The notes under the pieces: model-generated
Database searches by the model: none
What the model was told of the DNA's origin: nothing
What the model saw: only the letters and a program-made list of their open reading frames with translations
In this document: one piece after another, positions 45,246 through 54,731 of the stretch
Layout: every line of letters begins with the position of its first letter
How positions within the stretch are numbered: position 1 is the first letter of the stretch
Translations under genes and position numbers: made by a program
Source of the DNA: Lachnospiraceae bacterium AC2029
GTDB lineage: Bacteria > Bacillota > Clostridia > Lachnospirales > Lachnospiraceae
Length of the DNA: 64,000 nucleotides
Direction of reading: 5' to 3'
NCBI GenBank assembly: GCA_000703065.1
Contig: JNLK01000001.1
Coordinates: 2,502,001-2,566,000, forward strand

Positions 45246-46301
45246 CTAAGGTTTGATGGAAACCAACACATCCTTCTCCGGCATCACGAAGTAGAATCCT
45301 TTGAAACCCGCTCCTTCCTGCTTCATTTGGGCCTCCTCGCCGTCAACCAGGACATGAAGTTCTCCCTCCTTGATTGTCTTGATCCGGATAAATACCTGTT
45401 CGCATTTTCTGGCTTCCATCTGTGCTTCAAGCAGGATATCTTCATCCAGCCCGTTTAGCTCATACTGAATGGTGAACACCTCGGAGCGATCCATTCCAAG
45501 AAATGCAGTGTCGCCTTTTTCAATGAGTTTCTGCGTGGTTTCAGCTACCAGTCTGCAGACAGCTTCCGCTTCCTTCGCATCTCCCCCGCCTGCAACATAG
45601 GCGTAAACACTACCCACAGGGAATGCAGCGGAAACAAGTATCCTCTTCCCACTACTTCTGCCGGAATCCGTGAAACAGTAGCAAGTCGTGACCGGAACAC
45701 CGTTGATCATGGATGTTGTCTCATTTGTTCCGATGGGCGTGTCTGTAAGCCGTGAAGGATCCACATCAAAATGAATCGCACCAATTGCAGGTGTACTGTC
45801 GTCGCCGGACGGATTTGGATTGTGATTTTCTGTATGCAACATTTTACCTGTATTAGCATCGAAGACAGCACTCACCTCTGTCGGTTGGAAGTTATCTGGA
45901 TAGAGCCTGCTGATCTCTTCAGCTGTCAGCATACAGGGTTTTATTTCTTCCTCAAAGGAAAGACTGAAGGACCCGAACGCACTCTCGTCATTGCGGAAGA
46001 CCACCGTATCCCCGTTATCCAGCGTCACCTTGTATTCTTTTTTAAACCAGCCGAGAAAGAGACCAACGATTACAACTGCTGCTGCCGCAGCCACCAGGCA
46101 GACCGCTGGTATCCATAGTTTTATCTTCTTTCCATTTTTCGCTGTTGATTCAAGCCTCTTTTCAACAGACGATGAATCGTTTGGATCAGAAACACAATCT
46201 CCGGATTGCGAATACTCATCCGCATCCAGAATCAGATTCTCCCTGATTTCCGTAATCCCATCCATCAGCCGTTCACCAGCGTTCTTTTTTTCTTCCTTCA
46301 T
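45246..46301 (-). CDS. Single-pass membrane protein, probable anti-sigma partner of the ECF factor
   Basis: 351 residues. Cytoplasmic acidic N-terminus (about 60), one membrane helix (LWIPAVCLVAAAAAVVIVGL), and an extracellular domain of about 260 residues with no recognised fold. It overlaps the sigma-factor gene by 4 bp. Gene order, topology and coupling match anti-sigma/regulator proteins of ECF systems, although no classical zinc anti-sigma motif is seen. Confidence 0.75.
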   Translation of the reverse strand: MKEEKKNAGERLMDGITEIRENLILDADEYSQSGDCVSDPNDSSSVEKRLESTAKNGKKIKLWIPAVCLVAAAAAVVIVGLFLGWFKKEYKVTLDNGDTVVFRNDESAFGSFSLSFEEEIKPCMLTAEEISRLYPDNFQPTEVSAVFDANTGKMLHTENHNPNPSGDDSTPAIGAIHFDVDPSRLTDTPIGTNETTSMINGVPVTTCYCFTDSGRSSGKRILVSAAFPVGSVYAYVAGGGDAKEAEAVCRLVAETTQKLIEKGDTAFLGMDRSEVFTIQYELNGLDEDILLEAQMEARKCEQVFIRIKTIKEGELHVLVDGEEAQMKQEGAGFKGFYFVMPEKDVLVSIKP

Positions 46302-46855
46302 ACCGATACTCCCTTTCCTTCCAGGTATTTTTTCAGTCGTATCCGCATTTGATACAGCCGGTTCATCAGGAGTTTTCCCGATATATGAAATGTGTTGTTC
46401 AGCTCCGCATATGGATCACCGTACCAGTATCTTCGTACGAAAAGGCATCGGTTTCCTTCCGTTTCCGTATCCAGCCAGTTACTGATCAATTCGCCCAGCA
46501 TGATTCGGTCCAACGCTTTCTCCACATCGTTCTCTGCAGGGATGCAGTCCTTTAGCTCGGAAAACAGAACATCTGCACCTCTGTCACGCTTTCGGGCATG
46601 GTTCTTCCGAAAGCGGCTCAGCGATACATTTCGTACGATACGGCATAGATATGCCTTCAGACTGTTGGGTTTCTCCGGCGGGATCGTATTCCACACAGAC
46701 AGATAGGAGTCATTTACACACTCCTCTGCATCTTCGTGTGAGTCAATAATGTTATACGAAATGCTTCGTGAATATGCCCCATACTTGCAGTCCGTCTCCT
46801 GGATTGCATTTTCATCGCGATCCTGATACAGTTCAATGATCTTGGAATCTTCCAT
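46298..46855 (-). CDS. ECF-type RNA polymerase sigma factor
   Basis: 185 residues. Region 2 is visible as DSHEDAEECVNDSYLSVWNT followed by LKAYLCRIVRNVSLSRFRKN; region 4 near the C-terminus (HISGKLLMNRLYQMRIRLKK) is a diverged helix-turn-helix. It is predicted to direct transcription of a small envelope-stress or antimicrobial-response regulon. GGAG-type ribosome site just upstream; no -35/-10 clear enough to name. Confidence 0.9.
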   Translation of the reverse strand: MEDSKIIELYQDRDENAIQETDCKYGAYSRSISYNIIDSHEDAEECVNDSYLSVWNTIPPEKPNSLKAYLCRIVRNVSLSRFRKNHARKRDRGADVLFSELKDCIPAENDVEKALDRIMLGELISNWLDTETEGNRCLFVRRYWYGDPYAELNNTFHISGKLLMNRLYQMRIRLKKYLEGKGVSV

Positions 46856-47100
46856 TTCACATATCCTCCTACCTGTACAGACGCATTAGGTGAAGAAATC
46901 ACACATGGAGATTCAAAAAAAGTAATAATTTATTGTACCATTCTTTCGGAATGAAAAAAAGCATTCTCTGCCTGATCATTCTCTGGCGACAGAAAGCAAC
47001 GAAACAAATATAATATGAATGCGAATGGTGGTCTTTCATGTTATAATAATCATGTTGTTGTACCCTAAGAAGATAGAATCTAAGCGGAGGAGAGTTATAT

Positions 47101-47412
47101 ATGGTAAAAATCTATGGAATGCCAACTTGCCCATATTGTGATTATGTGCATGCACAGATTGTAGGTCGTGAGGATGAGTTTGAGTTCATTAATATTGGAG
47201 AGAATATTCGAAATATGAAAGCCTTTATGCGACTACGGGATACCAATGCGGCCTTTGATCGTAGCAAAGAGAAAGGCAATGTCGGCATCCCGGCCTTTGT
47301 TTTTGAGGATGGGAAGGTGTCATTGGATCCGACTGATGCAGGTTTGATCAAATATGGCTCTGCGGCGGCATGTTCTGTTGAGGATCATAAAAACGGAAGA
47401 AATGGATGCTAG
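47101..47412 (+). CDS. Glutaredoxin-like thiol protein
   Basis: 103 residues with a thioredoxin fold start and the redox motif CPYC at 10-13 (YGMPTCPYCDYV). The cis-Pro loop is GIPAFVFEDG. It reduces disulfides or mixed disulfides in the cytoplasm. AGCGGAGGAGAG is upstream; a TATAAT at 47042-47047 is a likely -10. The hydrolase gene follows 37 bp later. Confidence 0.88.
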   Translation: MVKIYGMPTCPYCDYVHAQIVGREDEFEFINIGENIRNMKAFMRLRDTNAAFDRSKEKGNVGIPAFVFEDGKVSLDPTDAGLIKYGSAAACSVEDHKNGRNGC

Positions 47413-47449
47413 AGAAAATACTGAAGATTCAAAGAGAAGAGGGGTTACT

Positions 47450-48022
47450 ATGAGCAGGAAACTGGCTGTGTTCTTTCCGGGGATTGGTTACACTGTAGAC
47501 AAACCATTGTTGTATTACAGCAGGAAACTGGCTGCTTCAGCAGGATATGAGATCCGGCTTCTTCCATATACCGGATTTCCCGATAAGATTCTGGGTGATA
47601 AGAGTAGGATGCAGGAGAGTTACCGGATAGCATTTCAGCAGACGGAAGAAATGCTCTCAGATGTGGATTTCAGTGCGTATGATGACCTCCTGTTTGTCGG
47701 AAAGAGTATAGGAACTGCTGTGGCGACGGAATATGCCGTGCAGCTACAGAAACAGGTTAGGTTTGTGCTATACACTCCACTTGAAGAAACATTTCAGTTC
47801 CCAATTGGCGATGCAATCGTTTTTTCCGGTCTTGATGATCCATGGGTGGGAAAAGAGAATAGCAGAATCGAAGCATTGTGTATAGAGAATGATATTCCGT
47901 GTACACTTATTCCGTCCGGAAATCATTCGTTGGAAACAGGAAATGTGCAGGTGGATTTAGCTAATCTTCAGATGATCATGAAAAAAACGGAAAAGTTTGT
48001 GAAGATGGACAGCTCGTTGTGA
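47450..48022 (+). CDS. Small alpha/beta-hydrolase-like protein
   Basis: 190 residues. KLAVFFPGIGYTVDKPLLYY at the start and LLFVGKSIGTAVATEYAV (a GKSIG nucleophile-elbow-like turn) suggest an alpha/beta-hydrolase fold; a late IPSGNHSLETG carries a candidate catalytic His. The family is not named. ATG 47450 has an AGAAGAGGGG site; a longer reading from 47354 would overlap the glutaredoxin stop. Likely an operon with the glutaredoxin. Confidence 0.75.
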   Translation: MSRKLAVFFPGIGYTVDKPLLYYSRKLAASAGYEIRLLPYTGFPDKILGDKSRMQESYRIAFQQTEEMLSDVDFSAYDDLLFVGKSIGTAVATEYAVQLQKQVRFVLYTPLEETFQFPIGDAIVFSGLDDPWVGKENSRIEALCIENDIPCTLIPSGNHSLETGNVQVDLANLQMIMKKTEKFVKMDSSL

Positions 48023-48056
48023 AAAGAACCAAGTAGGGAGTATAGGAGGAAGAACT

Positions 48057-48197
48057 ATGATTGATCAGAATAGAGACCTGCAATTGATGTTTCAGAGGTA
48101 CAGCCAAGAAGCTGCAAAGGGTAAGAAACACGCAATGATGTATATTGCGGATTGTTTCCTGTATGGATTGCTTTCGTCAAGAATTATGTTAGAATGA
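48057..48197 (+). pseudogene. 46-codon fragment resembling one Sel1 repeat
   Basis: A short reading frame with an excellent ribosome site (AGGAGG, 7 bp before ATG). Its middle, YSQEAAKGKKHAMMYIADCF, resembles a single Sel1-like (TPR-related) repeat. Full Sel1 proteins have several repeats, so this is probably the 5' remnant of a decayed gene, although a functional 46-residue protein cannot be excluded. Confidence 0.45.
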
Positions 48198-48287
48198 ATG
48201 CTAATTATATTACAGAATGACAGAGATATGCGGATTTATGATGGGTAGCTTCAGATTGAGGCTGCTCTTTTTTTATATTTGTTGGGT

Positions 48288-48312
48288 TTCTGTTGCTCAA
48301 GTGTTGTTCAAG
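48288..48312 (+). promoter_or_regulatory. 25-bp direct-repeat operator candidate, copy 1
   Basis: TTCTG then TTGCTCAAGTGTTGTTCAAG: two TTGNTCAAG nonamers with an 11-bp period. Identical to 54824-54848. It lies about 150 bp upstream of the secreted 550-residue protein, and a GTCAG sits 15 bp beyond the second repeat, as in copy 2 (ATCAG, 16 bp). Confidence 0.6.
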
Positions 48313-48462
48313 GGTTTGGTTGTGCTGTCAGGATCTTTTTTTGCTTTTGAAAAAGATTTTCGCCTTGTTGTGAGTTTGTTGTTATCGGTGTTGTATATTG
48401 ACATCAGAAAGAACGGAAAACCCTATGAAGGGAGAAAATTAAAAGATTGGAGGATAAGAACT

Positions 48463-50115
48463 ATGAAGAAAATAAAAATGATGACACTTTCATTGGCAGT
48501 AGGAACCGCTTTTACATTTACAGCACCGGCGTTCGGAGGAACCGCTTATGCCGCACCTGTACTTGATGCATCGATTTCCGCGGATGATCTCGCGGATCAA
48601 GTGACGGGTATCGCAAAGGACCTGGCAGAGGAAGGAATCGACTATGTAGCAGGCCTGGTGCCCTGCGGAACATGGCTGGCTAAGCCCTTTAAGTTCGTAC
48701 TCGGAAAGCTTCTTGACGATGGCGGAGAGAATAAGACCAAGAGTCTTCTGGATGAGATCAACAACAAGATGACGGAAATGAAAGAACAGATCGGTAAAGT
48801 GTCCGCACAGATCAGTGACCTTTCAACAAAGCTGGATGAGAAGACCGGAATCATCGCTACCAGGATCAAGAACGGCTTCAATCTGGCAACTCTTCGGGAT
48901 GACATCAAGGCACTCAATTATGATATCAATGAGGTATATAAAGATGTAGAGGATATCGCAGAGCGTCTGGCGAAAGGAACGATCACGGAAGAGCAGGCAA
49001 AGCTGGAACTGGCATCGCTCTATAAGGCAACCAGAATGGATGATCTGAAGTTCAGGATCTTCAATCTCCGGAATTCCATGAGCCAGAACGGCGGACTGAT
49101 CTACGCAGACTTCTACAGAACTGTATTTAACTGCTATGCGGAGGACTATATGTTCAGCGGAGAGTTCTTTGACAAGGCAAAGGCAGATGCAGATGCCCTG
49201 ACATCCCAGTATCTTCTGGGCTGCGGTCTTCTGATGACCTGCCAGGCGGCAGTTCCGGATGTGGCAGCATTCTCAGCAGATCAGCTGGCAGCACTTGATA
49301 CGGAGCATTTCGCATACTATACCGACATCATGAAGAAGCAGAACCGGCTTGAAAAGGATATGAAGGATACAGTAAGTGCAGTAAATGCAGCCACCGAAGG
49401 CTACAGAAAATTCTACGAAGACTACCATGAGAACCGCTACGTGAACTTCGGTCTCGAGAATCTGAAATTCAGGAGTGAGGAGACAAACTTCAAATTCACA
49501 AAGCAGTTAAGATACGATCACGATTTTCCGGGAAGCTACCCCGGACGTTATGCAAGCATTGACGAGGTCAAGAAGGTATACAAGGCATGCCAGTATCATC
49601 TGGATAAGCTTTACTTCACGCCCGAGCTGATGAAGAAAGTAACCGATTATATCCGGAAGAACTATCCGGGCATGACGATCCGTCAGTTCTACAAGGAAAT
49701 TACAGGCGAAGATCTTAAAGGTCAGTATGTGATCACGGATTCCAAGGTTGAAGAAAAGGAAACGGCACACCAGTACGGAGACTGGGGTGGATTAGGCCGC
49801 AAGTTTGATATCCTCATGAAGGGGATCGGCGTAGATGATCCGAAGCTTGAAGTAAAGGGTGTTGTGTTCTGCAAGATAGGAACAGGATGGTTCGCAGGAC
49901 GCAATGCTTACAGCGAGAGTGATAGAAGAGCTTTCTACAACGGAGAATACAGGATCTGCAACTTTGCTGCAGAGACAGATACCATCTTCAGATACAGCCT
50001 TCCGGCTGCTGATATCTTCGATATCGTATACAGCGGAGCGAAGACCTACACAAACGCAGACGGTGTCCTTATCCAGGGACCCCGGTTCCCGATCCCGGGA
50101 CTCACAGATTTCTGA
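48463..50115 (+). CDS. Large secreted helical protein, possible toxin-like
   Basis: 550 residues. Signal peptide MKKIKMMTLSLAVGTAFTFT... ends near AYAA-PVLD. A hydrophobic/amphipathic segment follows (VAGLVPCGTWLAKPFKFVLG), then a long coiled coil (about 85-165; MTEMKEQIGKVSAQISDLST). The C-terminal third is rich in Tyr/Phe and Gly. The pattern of a hydrophobic hairpin region and long helices recalls helical pore-forming toxins or delta-endotoxin N-domains, but I cannot name a family. ATG 48463 follows GGAGGA; the longer reading from 48217 has no ribosome site. Confidence 0.8.
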   Translation: MKKIKMMTLSLAVGTAFTFTAPAFGGTAYAAPVLDASISADDLADQVTGIAKDLAEEGIDYVAGLVPCGTWLAKPFKFVLGKLLDDGGENKTKSLLDEINNKMTEMKEQIGKVSAQISDLSTKLDEKTGIIATRIKNGFNLATLRDDIKALNYDINEVYKDVEDIAERLAKGTITEEQAKLELASLYKATRMDDLKFRIFNLRNSMSQNGGLIYADFYRTVFNCYAEDYMFSGEFFDKAKADADALTSQYLLGCGLLMTCQAAVPDVAAFSADQLAALDTEHFAYYTDIMKKQNRLEKDMKDTVSAVNAATEGYRKFYEDYHENRYVNFGLENLKFRSEETNFKFTKQLRYDHDFPGSYPGRYASIDEVKKVYKACQYHLDKLYFTPELMKKVTDYIRKNYPGMTIRQFYKEITGEDLKGQYVITDSKVEEKETAHQYGDWGGLGRKFDILMKGIGVDDPKLEVKGVVFCKIGTGWFAGRNAYSESDRRAFYNGEYRICNFAAETDTIFRYSLPAADIFDIVYSGAKTYTNADGVLIQGPRFPIPGLTDF

Positions 50116-50178
50116 TCATGATACCTGACCATGATATCTGCTTAGGCTATATAATAAAATGAATTAAGGTAACGCTTA

Positions 50179-50217
50179 CAAGGAAAGCCGTGGAATCGTC
50201 CCCGGCTTTTCCTTTGT
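50179..50217 (+). terminator. Terminator after the secreted protein
   Basis: AAGGAAAGCCG paired with CGGCTTTTCCTT, loop of 12, T-rich right arm. Confidence 0.7.
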
Positions 50218-50308
50218 TCGCGATAAGTGACAATTGCGTTCTTTTTTTATGCGATTCAATCATATATAATGAAATCCGGGTGGATCACCGGATGGAGGAA
50301 CATATAAT

Positions 50309-50446
50309 ATGGATATGGATTTTAAAACGCTTGAGAAAGAAATTAGTTATACTGTTGTTTTCTGGGAAAAGAACAATCCTGAAAGAAAATACAGGATTGG
50401 CGTCTGTATACGGGGGTTACCGGTCTGTAAGCCGGTGGAAGAGTGA
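50309..50446 (+). CDS. 45-residue hypothetical protein upstream of the kinase
   Basis: ATG 50309 is preceded by GGAGGAA (8 bp) and by a TATAAT at 50265-50270. The product starts MDMDFKTLEKEISYTVVFWE, is charged, soluble and has two Cys in the last third. Family unknown. It may be a real small protein or a truncated remnant. Confidence 0.45.
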   Translation: MDMDFKTLEKEISYTVVFWEKNNPERKYRIGVCIRGLPVCKPVEE

Positions 50447-50500
50447 AGCCTCAATTTCAGTGGCAAGTGCCAATTTGGAACGTTCTTGGCCATTGAGCTA

Positions 50501-50509
50501 TGATATAAT
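50501..50509 (+). promoter_or_regulatory. Extended -10 promoter of the two-component operon
   Basis: TGATATAAT, an extended -10 with no good -35. The same TGATATAAT occurs before the second condensation-like gene (59184-59192) and the YesL gene. Confidence 0.6.
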
Positions 50510-50536
50510 CAAATAGTCTTCTGCAGGAGGAATGTA

Positions 50537-52513
50537 ATGAATAAAGCTTTGAAAGGCAAGGCATGGACGATCGTCGGATTTTCCATCATCTTTCTGATCA
50601 TCGTAGGGATCATCGCCCTGGTACGGTATTTCACGCCGGATACCCAGTTCATCGAATCGCGGGATGCTCTGGTGGAAGGAGAGTATTCTGTCGACGGAGG
50701 TGAATGGAAGGAGTTCTACGGATCGGAATCCATAAATGAACGGTTCCAACGGATCGAGATCCGATGGCGGGTACAGCCACAGGATCTTATTGTGTTCAGT
50801 AATCTGAATATTTCCTCGAAGAATGTCTGGTATAATCTGTCAAGGGAAGACGGATTTTTGATTCTTGAGCGTAAATATGAAAGCAGAGAAATGCTGTGGG
50901 ATAAGGCCTATGAGTTCTACAAGGATACCATCGACGATCCAAATGATCCCTATATGGACAAGGAATATTTCATAAAAAATTTTCCGATTGGCTACAGTCT
51001 GGATATGGATATGCCGGACACTCCCGGGTATTCCGTGGGGATCCGTCATTCCGGTGATCTGTATGATAATGATACAACGGCCCTCTTAAATATGGATCAG
51101 GGCCCGATGATGATCCTTACGGTGGAGAATCCTTACGGCGAAAAAATGCGGTTTTCGGAATGCTGCCAGGTGCTCTTCAGCGGGGAAAATGGATTCTATT
51201 TCCTGTTCTTCAAGGAAGCACTACCTGCGGTGATGCTGTTTGCACTGGTGTGCTTCTTCGGCCTGTTCCTGTTCCCCATTGCCGGCTTTATCCTTGGAAA
51301 GGTGGATTATCGTTATCTGGCCTTCGGAGCCCTCAGCTTCATCTGGGGACTCTATATGATCGGTCAGAGGATCAGTGGCTATCTGAACCTTTGGGTCAAG
51401 GACGCGACCGTCTGCATGGCCGTCATAGTGTTGTTGAAGTATTGTCTGATGATCGCCATCCTGCTTTATCTGAAGGTGAATCTGAAAAGAGACCGGGGGC
51501 GTAAATTTGCGAATCTGGTAACTGTTATCTACATTCTTGCGGTGATCGCCGCCATTATCTGTCATTTCACCTTCGTGTGGGATCTCTATGCATCCTCGGA
51601 TGTTATGGATATTTTCATGGCGATCTGTACGCTGCTCATGGGAGGACTCCTTGTCACGGAGGCAGGGGAATCCAGACAGACGGTACATGTTCTGATCGGC
51701 ATGGCGCCGCTGGCAGTATCCACACTTCTGGATGCATTAAATGGTTTCTTTGATTTCGCGGATTTCCATTTTTACTATTTCGGTCTGACCATTACCATGT
51801 TGTACCAGCTGTTCAGGATCATTCTGGATCTCCGGCAGCAGTACAAGGATGCCATCCGCTACCAGAAGATGCAGAAGGAGCTTTATGAGGCCAAGGTAGG
51901 TGTGATGGTCAGTCAGATCCAGCCACATTTTATGTACAATGCTTTGACCTCCATCGCGATGCTGTGCTCCGAAGATCCGGACACCGCGCAGGAGGCCACG
52001 GTGACCTTTGCAAAGTATCTCCGTGGAAATATGGATTCTCTGAAGCAGACAGCTCCGGTGCCCTTCGAGCAGGAGCTGGAGCATCTGAAGAAGTATCTCT
52101 ATATCGAGAAGCTTCGTTTTGATGAGAAGTTGAATATCGTATATGATATAGAGGCCACGGACTTCCGTCTGCCGCAGCTGTCGATCCAGCCGCTGGTGGA
52201 AAATGCGGTGAAGCATGGTGTGGGAATGAAGAAGAAGGGCGGAACCGTGACCATATCCACACGGGAGACGGAGGCGGACTACCGCGTCATCATCTCCGAT
52301 GACGGTGTGGGATTTGACATGGAAGAGGTCCGTAAGAAGCAGGAGACCGAGAGTGACGGCAAATCCCATGTGGGGATGGAGAATACCCGGAGAAGACTGC
52401 AGGATATGTGTGATGGAAGAGTTGAGATCGAAAGCACGCCGGGAGAGGGGACCGTTGCAACTGTGATCCTTCCCAAAAGCGGACAGGAAAAGTCGGATGA
52501 GGAAGACCAATAG
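50537..52513 (+). CDS. LytS-type membrane sensor histidine kinase
   Basis: 658 residues. One N-terminal membrane helix, an extracellular domain of about 190 residues, then seven closely spaced membrane helices (about 225-430), the 7TMR-DISM layout used for sensing extracellular ligands. The cytoplasmic His_kinase domain has the phosphoacceptor H464 in SQIQPHFMYNALTSI, the N box QPLVENAVKHGVG and DDGVGFD. It is a YesM/LytS-class kinase. The response regulator gene follows 9 bp later. The ligand is unknown; the mini-peptides nearby are candidates. Confidence 0.9.
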   Translation: MNKALKGKAWTIVGFSIIFLIIVGIIALVRYFTPDTQFIESRDALVEGEYSVDGGEWKEFYGSESINERFQRIEIRWRVQPQDLIVFSNLNISSKNVWYNLSREDGFLILERKYESREMLWDKAYEFYKDTIDDPNDPYMDKEYFIKNFPIGYSLDMDMPDTPGYSVGIRHSGDLYDNDTTALLNMDQGPMMILTVENPYGEKMRFSECCQVLFSGENGFYFLFFKEALPAVMLFALVCFFGLFLFPIAGFILGKVDYRYLAFGALSFIWGLYMIGQRISGYLNLWVKDATVCMAVIVLLKYCLMIAILLYLKVNLKRDRGRKFANLVTVIYILAVIAAIICHFTFVWDLYASSDVMDIFMAICTLLMGGLLVTEAGESRQTVHVLIGMAPLAVSTLLDALNGFFDFADFHFYYFGLTITMLYQLFRIILDLRQQYKDAIRYQKMQKELYEAKVGVMVSQIQPHFMYNALTSIAMLCSEDPDTAQEATVTFAKYLRGNMDSLKQTAPVPFEQELEHLKKYLYIEKLRFDEKLNIVYDIEATDFRLPQLSIQPLVENAVKHGVGMKKKGGTVTISTRETEADYRVIISDDGVGFDMEEVRKKQETESDGKSHVGMENTRRRLQDMCDGRVEIESTPGEGTVATVILPKSGQEKSDEEDQ

Positions 52514-52522
52514 GAGGTACGT

Positions 52523-53308
52523 ATGAGGATATTGTGTCTTGATGATGAACGACTGGCTTTGAAAATGCTGGTAAACTGTGTGAAGAAGGTGAAGCCGGAT
52601 GCAGAGGTTGAAGCCTTTGATGATCAGGATGAACTGATCGCAGATGCGAAGGAAAATGGCTGCGATGTCGCATTTCTCGATATTCATATGCGTGGTATGA
52701 CCGGAGTACAGGTGGCGAAGAAGCTGAAGGAGATCAACCCGAAGCTGAATATCATCTTTGTTACAGGCTTTTCCGAGTATAAGGGTGAGGCTATGGATAT
52801 GAAGGCCAGCGGTTATATCATGAAGCCTGTCACAAAGGAGGAGGTCGCACAGGAACTGGAGGAGCTTCGGTTCCCCATCGTTCCGAAGAAGGATGCGATA
52901 CTGAAGGTGCAGTGCTTCGGGAATTTCGATGTGTTTACTCCGGACGGGAAGCCGGTACATTTCGATCGTAGCCGGGCCAAGGAAATCTTCGCGTATCTGG
53001 TACACCGTCATGGTAGTTCCTGTTCTTCTCGGGAGATCGCAGCGGCTCTTTTCGAGGATGAGCCTTACGACAAGAAGCAGCAGAGCTATCTTCAGACGCT
53101 TATTGCGGTTATGATGAAGAGCCTCAAGGCTGTGGGCGCGGAGGCTGCCGTGAATAAGGATTATAATTCCATGTCCGTGAATACAAAGGTTCTGGACTGT
53201 GATTATTACCGTTTCGCCGAACTGGATGCAGGTGCGGTAAATGCTTATTCCAACGAGTATATGAGTCAGTATTACTGGGCGGAGTTTATGACGGATGACT
53301 GGGAGTAG
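52523..53308 (+). CDS. Response regulator with SARP-like winged-helix output domain
   Basis: 261 residues. Receiver domain 1-120: acidic pair D7-D8, phosphorylation site D53 in AFLDIHMRG, conserved Lys in IMKPVT. The output domain (about 130-225; CFGNFDVFTPDGKPVHFDRS, then AKEIFAYLVHRHG) resembles the OmpR-like DNA-binding part of SARP regulators instead of the LytTR or AraC domain usual for LytS/YesM partners. SARPs bind direct repeats with 11-bp period, matching the operator candidates at 48288 and 54824. Confidence 0.88.
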   Translation: MRILCLDDERLALKMLVNCVKKVKPDAEVEAFDDQDELIADAKENGCDVAFLDIHMRGMTGVQVAKKLKEINPKLNIIFVTGFSEYKGEAMDMKASGYIMKPVTKEEVAQELEELRFPIVPKKDAILKVQCFGNFDVFTPDGKPVHFDRSRAKEIFAYLVHRHGSSCSSREIAAALFEDEPYDKKQQSYLQTLIAVMMKSLKAVGAEAAVNKDYNSMSVNTKVLDCDYYRFAELDAGAVNAYSNEYMSQYYWAEFMTDDWE

Positions 53309-53423
53309 ATTACAAGTACCGACAGCACAGTGTCCGATCGTCACCCTATGGCGTACAATCGGGATTTGATGAAGAATGGCAATAATAGAGATATCTTCCA
53401 AAATTTTAGTGAGGAAAACGCTT

Positions 53424-54668
53424 ATGGTTAGAAAATTATTCACAGAGTTGAGATCTATTTATTCCGGACACAACATCATTCGCATCCGTATTCGGATGAG
53501 AGATTTGATTGATCCAGGGGTGCTGCGGTATGCGGTTGATACAACCATGAAAAGATATCCATACTTTTGTGTCGAAATAAAGCGTGATCCTGAGTTGTAT
53601 TATGATGAAAACACTCGGCCGGTTGTTATTACTTCTTCTTTGTCAGGTGTGATGCTTAATTCCGAGGAATCAAATTTTCACCTAATTTCCTTTTCTTATA
53701 CTGACAATTGGATTGAAATGGACATTTCGCATGCCATGACAGATGGCACAGGAGCCTATGAAGTGATTCGAACTCTTCTGTATTACTATGTATCCAGGCG
53801 TTATGGCCTCGACTTGTCAACAGATGGAATTCGTATTGTAGGAGACGAAATCAGGCAGGAAGAATGGGAAGATCCTGTTTTGACCGCTGAGAACTTGCCC
53901 ACTCCGGGCAGAACCGATATGCCTCAGGCGCTGAGCATAATAAAATCAGCGGGATTAGAAGAAAAGAGAAGTCCAACAGTATATAGTATAGCTGTCCCCG
54001 AAGATGAGTTTATGCGATTCAACGTTGAAAACGATGGGAGTCCGGCAACTATGGTATCACTGTTTTTAAGCAGGGCCGTTGCCAGGACATTTCCGGAGAG
54101 CAAGGACGTTATTCGCATTGCAATGTGCATCAACCAGCGGAAAGCTCTGAAGGCACCACTGGCTCATCAGTCGCTGGTGGGCGGCGCGATGCTCGAGTAT
54201 AAGGAGAAGATGCGTTCTTGGTCTTTGGATCGACAGGCTACAGCATACCGTGGTATGGTGTTTGCACAGTCTCAGGAAGACAAGGTGCTTGAAGGTGTGG
54301 CCAGGATGAAGGGAATCAGTCAACTCCTTTTGTCGAAAGCGACTGAACAGGAGCGTGTAGGTGTTGCAGGAATGATTGCAAATTTGTCTGCTAAAATTCT
54401 AACTGCCACAGTCAGCTATGTCGGAAAGGCAAACTACTACGATTCGGAGAAATACATACGTGATTTCCGAGTGTGGACACAGAGTTCGGGAGATACCATT
54501 TTGATTGAGATTTCCGCAGTGAACGGGAGGTTTACAATGGACTTCATGCAACCATTCTCCGATCCGCTCGTTTTGAATGCATTTCTCAGAGAGTTGGATG
54601 AAAACGGAATTACATATGATCTTCAGGATGTTGAGCGTTTGGAACTTCCTATGTGTGCCTCGGTCTAA
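53424..54668 (+). CDS. Stand-alone condensation-domain/alcohol-acetyltransferase-like protein A
   Basis: 414 residues. The acyltransferase motif HxxxDG is intact (H103, D107 in ISHAMTDGTG). KRYPYF at 43-48, SLVGGAML and YVGKANYYDS fit the two-lobed condensation/WES/AATase superfamily. Start ATG 53424 has GAGG 9 bp upstream and gives the same 414 length as its paralogue at 59272; an ATG at 53376 is possible. No adenylation or carrier domain is present, so it would use acyl-CoA or acyl-carrier substrates supplied elsewhere. It is 115 bp downstream of the two-component genes and upstream of the mini-peptides. Confidence 0.8.
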   Translation: MVRKLFTELRSIYSGHNIIRIRIRMRDLIDPGVLRYAVDTTMKRYPYFCVEIKRDPELYYDENTRPVVITSSLSGVMLNSEESNFHLISFSYTDNWIEMDISHAMTDGTGAYEVIRTLLYYYVSRRYGLDLSTDGIRIVGDEIRQEEWEDPVLTAENLPTPGRTDMPQALSIIKSAGLEEKRSPTVYSIAVPEDEFMRFNVENDGSPATMVSLFLSRAVARTFPESKDVIRIAMCINQRKALKAPLAHQSLVGGAMLEYKEKMRSWSLDRQATAYRGMVFAQSQEDKVLEGVARMKGISQLLLSKATEQERVGVAGMIANLSAKILTATVSYVGKANYYDSEKYIRDFRVWTQSSGDTILIEISAVNGRFTMDFMQPFSDPLVLNAFLRELDENGITYDLQDVERLELPMCASV

Positions 54669-54731
54669 TTGCTACAAATTCTCGTTGCTGGGATGATGTG
54701 ATAGAAGAGTGAGACCGGAACAGGAAGATTC

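Noticed and set aside
48217-48462. 82-codon upstream extension of the secreted protein
   Set aside because: It would place a signal peptide internally and contains the operator candidate; ATG 48463 has GGAGGA.
50190-50516. 108-codon frame before the histidine kinase
   Set aside because: No ribosome site; it overlaps a terminator and a better small frame at 50309.
53376-53423. Longer start for acyltransferase A
   Set aside because: The ATG at 53424 has a better ribosome site and aligns with the N-terminus of its 414-residue paralogue.
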